From Flavobacterium sp. TAB 87 (GTDB lineage: Bacteria > Bacteroidota > Bacteroidia > Flavobacteriales > Flavobacteriaceae): 64,000 nucleotides of DNA. The stretch covers positions 174,128 to 238,127 of the forward strand of contig NZ_LLWK01000033.1 in the NCBI RefSeq assembly GCF_001529295.1, given 5' to 3'. The notes under the pieces were generated by a model that saw nothing but the letters and a program-made list of their open reading frames with translations, had not been told where the DNA came from and made no database searches. Numbering within the stretch: the first letter of the stretch is position 1; every line of letters begins with the position of its first letter. A program made the position numbers and the translations under genes. Positions 17,552-25,004 of this stretch are shown one piece after another.

Positions 17552-19021
17552 TTAAATGTCCACACCTCCATTTGGAGTACTTATCAACTGTCTAATTTTA
17601 ATATTAAAAGCGGCCACAATCAAAGTTACAATTGGACTTATAATGTTAAAGAACGCATACGGCAAATAATCTAGCGTTGACACACCAAGTGTTCCTGCAT
17701 GATATGCACCACAAGTATTCCACGGAATTAAAACTGAAGTTACCGTTCCAGAATCCTCTAGTGTTCTACTTAAATTCTCGGGTGCTAATCCTTTTTTATG
17801 ATATGCTTTTGCAAACATTTTACCAGGAACCACAATCGCTAAGTATTGATCGGATGCCGTAATATTTAAGGCCAAACAACTACCTACTGTCGAGGCAAAT
17901 AAACCGAAAGTACTGTGTGCCATCTTCAATAAAGAAGAGCTAATTCTTGATAAAGCTCCAATGGCATCCATAATTCCTCCAAATACCATGGCACAAAGTA
18001 TCAACCAAATGGTACCTAACATTTTTTGCATTCCTCCCGAAGTAAATAAATCAGTTAACGTTTTATTTTCGGTCGGAATAACTACATCCGTTGTAATTGC
18101 ATCTAGAATTCCTCGATAAGCAGACTCTGCCGTCATTCGATCTACTCCTGCTATTTGATTTAAAACTTGAGGTTGAAAAATTAGAGCAAAGACTGCTGCT
18201 AATATTGTCCCCACAAATAGAGCGATTAAAGGCTCTGTCTTTTTTATAATTAAACCAATAACAATAACGGGCACAACAAAGAGCCAGGCAGAAACCGTAA
18301 AAGATTGTTCTATGTCAATTAATAAGGTCCCAATATCAACGTTTCCATTGGTTTCCACCATTAAACCCATTATAATAAATAACAGTAAGGTTATAATGTA
18401 CGTCGGTATCGTGGTTATGGTCATATATCGTATGTGCGTAAACAAATCGGTACCAGCCATAGCAGGCGCCAAATTTGTAGTATCGGACATCGGTGATAAT
18501 TTATCTCCAAAATACGCTCCCGAAATTACAGCTCCTGCAACCATTCCTAAATCAAATCCTAGTGCTCCTCCTACTCCAATTAATGCAATTCCGACGGTAG
18601 CACTTGTAGTCCATGAACTACCTGTGGCTATAGAAATAATAGAACAAATAATTAAAGTTGCCGGCAAAAAAATACTTGGGCTTAATATTTGCAACCCATA
18701 ATAAATCATCGAAGGAATAATTCCACTCACTAACCAAGTTCCAGCCAAAGCACCAACCATTAATAAAATTAAAATTGCTCCAGTCGTAGATTTAATATTT
18801 TCATTAATTTCTTCGAGCATTCGAGCAAATGGAACCTTGTTACAAAAACCAACAATTGCAGCAACTGCTCCACCCAATAAAAGAACAAACTGGTTGCTAC
18901 CTCCCAACGCATCATCGCCATACACATATACGTTAATCGCGAGCATTGTAACCAAAATAACAACAGGAAGTAAAGCCTCCCAAATAGAAAGCTCTTTATT
19001 TTTAATAATTTTTATTGACAT
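17552..19021 (-). CDS. nhaC: NhaC-family Na+/H+ antiporter
   Basis: A 489-residue inner-membrane protein with about 12 hydrophobic helices. Family blocks include IATGSSWTTSATVGIALIGVG, GAVISGAYFGDKLSPMSDTTNLAPA (the ion-binding re-entrant region with Asp and Ser/Thr residues) and SGTVTSVLIPWNTCGAYHAGTLGV. It exchanges sodium for protons and helps pH and salt homeostasis. It begins 81 bases after the last gene of the muropeptide locus on the same strand. Because that locus also contains a sodium symporter, readthrough would be logical, but no direct evidence shows this. Confidence 0.92.
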   Translation of the reverse strand: MSIKIIKNKELSIWEALLPVVILVTMLAINVYVYGDDALGGSNQFVLLLGGAVAAIVGFCNKVPFARMLEEINENIKSTTGAILILLMVGALAGTWLVSGIIPSMIYYGLQILSPSIFLPATLIICSIISIATGSSWTTSATVGIALIGVGGALGFDLGMVAGAVISGAYFGDKLSPMSDTTNLAPAMAGTDLFTHIRYMTITTIPTYIITLLLFIIMGLMVETNGNVDIGTLLIDIEQSFTVSAWLFVVPVIVIGLIIKKTEPLIALFVGTILAAVFALIFQPQVLNQIAGVDRMTAESAYRGILDAITTDVVIPTENKTLTDLFTSGGMQKMLGTIWLILCAMVFGGIMDAIGALSRISSSLLKMAHSTFGLFASTVGSCLALNITASDQYLAIVVPGKMFAKAYHKKGLAPENLSRTLEDSGTVTSVLIPWNTCGAYHAGTLGVSTLDYLPYAFFNIISPIVTLIVAAFNIKIRQLISTPNGGVDI

Positions 19022-19102
19022 CTAATACTATTTTTTTCAGTCTGCAATATAGATAATTTGTATTTATTGGACTAAAAACAGAGAAAATCGAGGAGAAAAA
19101 CT

Positions 19103-20713
19103 TTATAATAGTACTATTTTTACTGGTAAAGTACCCGAGCAAGCGGCATTAGTAATTAATTGCTGTCCTGCATTTATTTGAAATTCTGAAAAATCTTGGT
19201 ACACTTGAATAAGTCTTGCAGCTTTATTTAAGTTCGGAATTAAAGGTAAAACATATGGGTTTCCGAATACATAAATGATGCATTTTTTAGTTAGCAATAG
19301 CTTCGAAAGTAAATCAAATATTTGGACATCAATTTCAAAATTATTGGCTGGTTTTGCTTTCGGTACGAACAACGAAATAATCACATATTCAAATGGTTTC
19401 AAATCATTGCCAATTGTTTCTACATCAGCAGTATCAAGAGCGGAAATTTCAAATTCTGGAGAATTTAATTCCGAATTAATAGTCGTAAAGAAATCATTTT
19501 CTGCGCTTTTATATAGAGATAATTTGGCTAGTTTCTGATCTGCATTGGCTTTTTGGATGGTTTTGAAGTCAACCGTATCAATTACTTGAGTACTACAGTA
19601 TTTAGCAATTTCCGTGTTTAGTGCTGAAGCTTTGGCGAAATTTAAACCTCCTGTGTTTTCAATTTCTGACTGCAAAATGCCAACCTTTTCTTTGCATCTC
19701 ACAATTCGATTGAAACTTTCATCAATTCGTTCTGGAGTCGCATTTTTAAGAATTTGCTGAATACCCTCCGAAACATTTTCGGCAAAACACAAAACGTCAT
19801 TACCAGCATTAAATGCTTCCCATTCTAATCGTCCTTTCTCATCGTATAAATTGGAAACACTATGCATGTTTAGTGCATCAGAAATAACCAGACCGTTATA
19901 GCCCAACTTTTCACGCAAAAGTTCTTCGATAATTGGTTTCGATAACGTGGCCGAGGTATCTTTTCCAGCGTTTAAAGCAGGAACGGCCAAATGCCCGATC
20001 ATGATGGAGTCAACATCGTTTTCTATTCCTTTTATAAAAGGATACAATTCGTTTTGCATCAAATCATCCAACGTTTCTTGTAAAACAGGCAAACCTAAAT
20101 GCGAATCGACATTGGTATTACCATGTCCTGGAAAGTGTTTTAAACAACCTAAAACACCAACATCCGACATTCCTCGTAAATATTCTAAAGCAAAAATCGC
20201 TACTTTTTCTTTGTCTTCACCAAAAGAGCGGTATCCAATTACAGGATTGTTCGGATTGTTATTTACATCCGCCAAAGGCGCTAAATTATAATGTACGCCA
20301 GCCGACTTTAAATCTAAGCCAATTTGTTTCCCAACTTCATATACCAAGCACTTTTGACTAAGCGGCAACGCGCCTAAGGTTATTGCATATGGATATTGAG
20401 GTGTTTTTTCGACACGCATAGCCAAACCCCATTCGGCATCAATACTGATCAAAAGTGGCACTTTAGCGCATTTTTGATAACGGTTTACCAGTTCTTTCAA
20501 ACGGTCATAGCTGTCGTCATTAAAAACAATTTTATTCTTACTTTCATAATTGGTTGCAGCACTGGCGCGACTGTGAAAAAAAGTTAAACCACCAATGGTA
20601 TGTTCTTTAATTAGTGCTTCGGTCTCCAGAATATTTTCTTCTGAATCATTTATAAAAACAGCTGGAAAAAAGAATTGTCCTATTTTTTGTTTTAAAGTAA
20701 GTTCGAAGTTCAT
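19103..20713 (-). CDS. Cytoplasmic NagZ-like beta-N-acetylglucosaminidase (GH3)
   Basis: The start is set at ATG 20711-20713 (MNFELTLKQKIGQ), giving 536 residues; the upstream frame opens only with a TTG. The GH3 N-terminal barrel carries the NagZ-type loop KHFPGHGNTNVDSH (residues 192-205), whose His-Asp pair acts as acid/base, and the nucleophile Asp279 in VISDALNM. A second GH3 domain of about 200 residues follows; short proteobacterial NagZ lacks it. No signal peptide is present, so it should act on imported GlcNAc-MurNAc or anhydro-disaccharide. It is the last gene of the cluster, 42 bases after the AmpG-like permease. Confidence 0.88.
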   Translation of the reverse strand: MNFELTLKQKIGQFFFPAVFINDSEENILETEALIKEHTIGGLTFFHSRASAATNYESKNKIVFNDDSYDRLKELVNRYQKCAKVPLLISIDAEWGLAMRVEKTPQYPYAITLGALPLSQKCLVYEVGKQIGLDLKSAGVHYNLAPLADVNNNPNNPVIGYRSFGEDKEKVAIFALEYLRGMSDVGVLGCLKHFPGHGNTNVDSHLGLPVLQETLDDLMQNELYPFIKGIENDVDSIMIGHLAVPALNAGKDTSATLSKPIIEELLREKLGYNGLVISDALNMHSVSNLYDEKGRLEWEAFNAGNDVLCFAENVSEGIQQILKNATPERIDESFNRIVRCKEKVGILQSEIENTGGLNFAKASALNTEIAKYCSTQVIDTVDFKTIQKANADQKLAKLSLYKSAENDFFTTINSELNSPEFEISALDTADVETIGNDLKPFEYVIISLFVPKAKPANNFEIDVQIFDLLSKLLLTKKCIIYVFGNPYVLPLIPNLNKAARLIQVYQDFSEFQINAGQQLITNAACSGTLPVKIVLL

Positions 20714-20755
20714 TTTTATACTGTTAATATTAGACAATTGAATCAAAAAGAGGAA

Positions 20756-22021
20756 TTAATTAGTTTCTTCTTTCTTTCCGTAATCTTTTGGAAAAATTAG
20801 AAAACGAGATAAAATAATTCCGGGAATTGTAGCAATAAATACCCAAATAAAGAAATTACCATACCCTAAATATTGCTGAATATAGCCACTTAACATTCCG
20901 GGTAACATCATTCCTAATGCCATAAAACCCGTTGCAATGGCATAATGAGATGTTTTTGATTCGCCTTCGGCAACATAAATTAAGTACATCATAAAAGCTG
21001 CAAATCCGAATCCGTAACCAAATTGTTCTAAGATAACTACAGCGTAAATGTAATAAATGGAGCTTGGATGAAAATGCGACAATAAAACAAAACCAATGAT
21101 AGGCAAGTGCATTGTTAAAATCATCGGTAACATCCATTTTTTTAAACCGTGTGCGGAGATTGCGATACCTCCTAATATTCCGCCAACAGTCAGTGCAATT
21201 AACCCAAAAGTGCCATAAATAATACCAACATCTTCGGTTTCCAATCCCATACCGCCAACTCCAGTCTCATCTACTAAAAACGGAGTCAGCATTTTGAGCA
21301 GTTGTGATTCTCCTAAACGAAATAAAAGAATGAAGGCTAAAATCAGTCCAATTTGTTTTTTCTTAAAAAAACTGGCAAATACGGTGGCAAAATTTTTCTC
21401 TTCTTTTGCTCCTTCAGCAATTGGCAACTCTGTTTTTGGCGTGGCAAAATAGTTGTAAACGGTCAAAATCGACATTACTAATCCCACAAAAACCATAGTA
21501 TAGGACCAGGCCTTTTGATTGTCGCCGTACTTGTGTTCTAGATAACCCGCCAGTAAAATAATTAATCCATTTCCGGCAAGCATAGAAGCTCTATAAAAAG
21601 TACTGCGAATTCCTAAAAAGAAAGATTGCTGCTCTTTTCGCAAAGCCAACATATAAAAACCATCACTCGCCACATCATTGGATGCCGACGCAAAGGCAGC
21701 CACCCAGAAAATAGCTAAACTCAATATAAAAAAATGGCTGGTTGGAATGATGAATCCCACTATTAAAAAGGCAATAGAGATAAACAACTGCATACTTAAA
21801 AACCACTTTCGCTTGGTTCCGTGCAAATCAATAAACGGACTCCACAGCGGTTTAATTACCCATGGCAAATACAATAAACTAGTGTACAGTCCGATATCTT
21901 CATTACTGATTCCAAGATTCTTGTACATTAAAACCGAAACCGAAATAATAATTACGTACGGAAATCCAGAAGCGAAATTTAATAACGGTATCCAAAACCA
22001 CGGTTGATTATCTGTTTTCAT
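20756..22021 (-). CDS. AmpG-like MFS permease (probable muropeptide or disaccharide importer)
   Basis: A 421-residue MFS protein with 12 predicted membrane helices. The N-terminus (NFASGFPYVIIISVSVLMYKNLG, then YLPWVIKPLWSPFIDLHGTKRKW) has the AmpG arrangement of FASG plus KxLWxPxxD before the loop 2-3 arginine/lysine cluster. AmpG imports GlcNAc-anhydroMurNAc peptides. It starts 14 bases inside the GHL10 gene and is followed 42 bases later by a cytoplasmic NagZ-like enzyme, so substrate import followed by cytoplasmic cleavage is likely. The exact substrate (disaccharide, anhydro form or monosaccharide) cannot be told. Confidence 0.8.
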   Translation of the reverse strand: MKTDNQPWFWIPLLNFASGFPYVIIISVSVLMYKNLGISNEDIGLYTSLLYLPWVIKPLWSPFIDLHGTKRKWFLSMQLFISIAFLIVGFIIPTSHFFILSLAIFWVAAFASASNDVASDGFYMLALRKEQQSFFLGIRSTFYRASMLAGNGLIILLAGYLEHKYGDNQKAWSYTMVFVGLVMSILTVYNYFATPKTELPIAEGAKEEKNFATVFASFFKKKQIGLILAFILLFRLGESQLLKMLTPFLVDETGVGGMGLETEDVGIIYGTFGLIALTVGGILGGIAISAHGLKKWMLPMILTMHLPIIGFVLLSHFHPSSIYYIYAVVILEQFGYGFGFAAFMMYLIYVAEGESKTSHYAIATGFMALGMMLPGMLSGYIQQYLGYGNFFIWVFIATIPGIILSRFLIFPKDYGKKEETN

Positions 22022-23582
22022 TTATTAGTTGAGGTAATTTGATTTTAAAAGCTGTGGCTAAATCAATGGTTATTGGTTTGCTTTCGTTTGCAGCATAATC
22101 GATAAAAGTAAAGGCGCAGCCTCTATTTTCTTCAAATTTTTCTACGGGAAGCACTAGATAAATATTTCCGTATTTTTCTTCGACAGCAATTTTATCTATT
22201 AACTGTGTCGGATCATTATAATTAACATTCCCGGCAGTATTGGCGCTATAAAGTGCAATGTATCGCACTTTTGTATTCAGTGGATTTTTGATTGTTACAT
22301 AATATTTACCGTCGTCTTTCATAAATTCGTTAATCATCGGAATATCGGTAACGCTCTTTTTAAGATTAGGAACCGCAGGAGGCAATGCCGGATATTTAAA
22401 CTGATTTTCTTCTAACAACCGAACGACATCCATGTTTTTATTGACGAACATTTTAGCACTGTAAAAAGCATTTCCTTGCACATTATGATAGTTTCTAGAG
22501 AAATCAATTTGAGTTGGAATTTCATTAATATAATTCCAGCTTTTATCACTATCTGCTTTTATTTTATACGTAGCATGACCAATATAAACCGCTGTATTAT
22601 TGGAATTATCTGACCACCATTTTACCAATTTTGAATAAGAAGCTCTTGGATTATTCATACTCCAATACAATTGTGGCAAGATGTAGTCAATCCATTTTTG
22701 ATCCATCCATAACAGCGGATCTGCGTATAAATCGTCGTAGTTTGATGTAGATTGGGTATCCGAACCTTTGGGATCCATTGATTTATTTCTCCAAACACCA
22801 AAAGGACTAATTCCGAATTGTACCCAAGGCTTACACGCCTTAATTGTCGTCGAAATGTTGTGTACGAAATTATTTACATTCGAACGTCTCCAGTCGGCTA
22901 AGCTCATTCCATTTCCAAACTTTTTAAAAGAAGCAGAATCATTAAATGACTTTCCAGGAACCGTGTACGGATAAAAGTAGTCGTCAAAATGAATGGCATC
23001 TATGTCATAATTTTCCACCACTTCTTCTACAATTCTAGTCAAATGCGATTGCACCTCTGGTAAAGCTGGATCATAATATATTTTACCCGCATATTCGATC
23101 ATCCATTCGGGATGTATCAATGCATCGTGTTTCGGGCTTAATTGCGTTTTATTTAAATCAAAAGTCGCGCGATACGGATTCATCCATGCGTGAAACTCAA
23201 AGCCTCTTTGGTGTGCTTGATCAATCATCCACGAAAGTGTATCGTAATACGGCTGTGGCTCCTGCCCTTCTTTGCCAGTCAAAAATCGTGACCAAGGCGA
23301 GAAATTACTTGGGTAAAACGCATCACCAACACTACGAATTTGTACAATTACCGCATTAAAATTCAGTTTTTTGTACGTATCTAAAATTTCCAAATAATCC
23401 GATTTTTCTTTTTCAACCATATCGCTACTCGTCTTGGGCCAGTCGATATTGACTACCGTTGCGATCCAAACCCCTCTAAATTCGGTTTTGGGATGCATTT
23501 CTCTTTTTTGGGCTTGACTATTCCATCCAAAAAAAATAAATACTACTGTGAAAAAGATATGAAAACGTTGATTTTTGTTCAT
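22008..23582 (-). CDS. GHL10/DigH-like glycoside hydrolase, exported
   Basis: A 524-residue protein with signal peptide (FHIFFTVVFIFFGWNSQA, cut before QKRE). The catalytic barrel (~30-390) opens with KTEFRGVWIATVVNIDWP and includes FNAVIVQIRSVGDAFYPS, GFEFHAWMNPYRA, YDIDAIHFDDYFYPY (acidic residues at the strand end that fit catalysis) and QFGISPFGVWRN. This is the glycosyl-hydrolase-like 10 family, whose E. coli member DigH cuts peptide-free (denuded) peptidoglycan glycan. A C-terminal beta domain (~400-524) follows. In this cluster it would be the endo-acting enzyme that supplies glycan fragments. Its end overlaps the MFS start by 14 bases. Confidence 0.85.
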   Translation of the reverse strand: MNKNQRFHIFFTVVFIFFGWNSQAQKREMHPKTEFRGVWIATVVNIDWPKTSSDMVEKEKSDYLEILDTYKKLNFNAVIVQIRSVGDAFYPSNFSPWSRFLTGKEGQEPQPYYDTLSWMIDQAHQRGFEFHAWMNPYRATFDLNKTQLSPKHDALIHPEWMIEYAGKIYYDPALPEVQSHLTRIVEEVVENYDIDAIHFDDYFYPYTVPGKSFNDSASFKKFGNGMSLADWRRSNVNNFVHNISTTIKACKPWVQFGISPFGVWRNKSMDPKGSDTQSTSNYDDLYADPLLWMDQKWIDYILPQLYWSMNNPRASYSKLVKWWSDNSNNTAVYIGHATYKIKADSDKSWNYINEIPTQIDFSRNYHNVQGNAFYSAKMFVNKNMDVVRLLEENQFKYPALPPAVPNLKKSVTDIPMINEFMKDDGKYYVTIKNPLNTKVRYIALYSANTAGNVNYNDPTQLIDKIAVEEKYGNIYLVLPVEKFEENRGCAFTFIDYAANESKPITIDLATAFKIKLPQLINENR

Positions 23583-23689
23583 TTTTAAAGGCTTTAAAAG
23601 GAAACCAAAAATAGTTTTTTTGATTGACTATAGTTGCTAATTTATTGGATTATAACGTAAAATTCTTGTGCCTTATTTGCAAACAATAA

Positions 23690-24964
23690 TTATACCTTAA
23701 AAAACATTTTCTTTTTGAAGAAATACCACAATAAACAGCTCCACAATAAAACATAAATAACAGCATACATCAATGATGCAAGCGTTTGATTTTCGAAATT
23801 TGAGCTAATCCAAAATGTATAAGCATACTCTCGAATATTAATTGCTGCTCCAGCATTATCTGCGTTTTGTACTTTGATCATTGTAAATGCTCGAGGTAAA
23901 ATGCCCGAAAGAAAGAAAACAATCATTGGATTGACGCCCCAAACAACAAAAAAGGTGGTCCATTTTTTATGGCTTAGAATATCGATCAAGTAGTAAATAA
24001 TGCTTAAAATAAAAAGTGCAATTCCTGACGTGAATAACACATACGAACTGCTCCAAATTGACTTGTTAATAGGAAAAGAAACAGACCAAAGCAATCCTAA
24101 ACAAACTAGCACTACACCAGTACCTGCCATAATTTGAGCAATTTTTATTTTTGAAAGCGATTTGCTATTCAATAATTGTCCAGCAAGAACGCCTAATAAT
24201 CCGTTTGCAATAACAGGAACTGTGCTTAGAACTCCTTCTGGGTCCCAAGTTTTAGTTTCTACATACATGTGCCCTTCTAATAAAACACTGTCCAACCAAG
24301 ATGCAAAATTGGTTGCAGGTTCTAGATTTGGGTAACCCACTCCCGGAACATTAACGAAGGTCATTAGTGCCCAATACCCTAATAGGATAATAAGACTTAA
24401 AATGATTTGCCATTTAATTGTTGTTTTTACATATAGAAGTGACACTATCAAATACACAATTCCAATGCGTTGTAAAACACCTAATAATCTAACGTTGTCA
24501 AAGTGTTTGATTCCGCTAAAGGTTAAGCCTACCAGAATACCAAAGATAGCCACGGCGCTAATCGCTTTGACGTTGAGACTGAAGTTTCCTAACAAAGCAT
24601 AACCAACCAAAGCCGTAATTGACAAGCGAATTAGCAAAAGTGGTACATATGATGCCAGATCGAAAAATTGAATTTTATAAAAAAAACTAAGAAACAATCC
24701 CAAACAAAAAATGCGCAGCGAACGAGTTACTATTTTAAGAACAGTTTCTGAATCGTCTTTTTTGACAGGCATCGCCAGGGGAATCGCAATTCCTAAAATA
24801 AAGATGAAAAAAGGAAAAACTAAATCGGCAAGCGTGCAGCCATTCCATTTTGCATGATCTAAAATAGGATAGACATAACTCCAACTTCCTGGATTATTAA
24901 CAACAGTCATCATCAGCACGGTAAATCCTCTGAGAACATCAACAGATATAATACGATCTTTCAT
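23690..24964 (-). CDS. DUF5009/NagX-like acyltransferase membrane protein (HGSNAT-related)
   Basis: A 424-residue protein with about 10-11 membrane helices. The N-terminus ISVDVLRGFTVLMMTVVNNPG, then ILDHAKWNGCTLADLVFPFFIFILG, is the signature of the heparan-alpha-glucosaminide N-acetyltransferase/NagX group; the histidine in LDHA aligns with the acetyl-accepting His of human HGSNAT. Such proteins may transfer acetyl groups from cytosolic acetyl-CoA to an amino sugar across the membrane. In this locus a role in acetylating de-N-acetylated glucosamine or muramic acid before further cleavage is plausible but unproven. It lies 40 bases after the GH3-serine hydrolase gene. Confidence 0.82.
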   Translation of the reverse strand: MKDRIISVDVLRGFTVLMMTVVNNPGSWSYVYPILDHAKWNGCTLADLVFPFFIFILGIAIPLAMPVKKDDSETVLKIVTRSLRIFCLGLFLSFFYKIQFFDLASYVPLLLIRLSITALVGYALLGNFSLNVKAISAVAIFGILVGLTFSGIKHFDNVRLLGVLQRIGIVYLIVSLLYVKTTIKWQIILSLIILLGYWALMTFVNVPGVGYPNLEPATNFASWLDSVLLEGHMYVETKTWDPEGVLSTVPVIANGLLGVLAGQLLNSKSLSKIKIAQIMAGTGVVLVCLGLLWSVSFPINKSIWSSSYVLFTSGIALFILSIIYYLIDILSHKKWTTFFVVWGVNPMIVFFLSGILPRAFTMIKVQNADNAGAAINIREYAYTFWISSNFENQTLASLMYAVIYVLLWSCLLWYFFKKKMFFKV

Positions 24965-25004
24965 TCTTTATCAGGCTATAAAATTGTAATTATAAAACAA
25001 AAAA

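Noticed and set aside
22008..23582. Xylanase (classical GH10)
   Set aside because: The sequence matches the GHL10/DUF187 group, not the GH10 catalytic signatures, and the locus is peptidoglycan-related.
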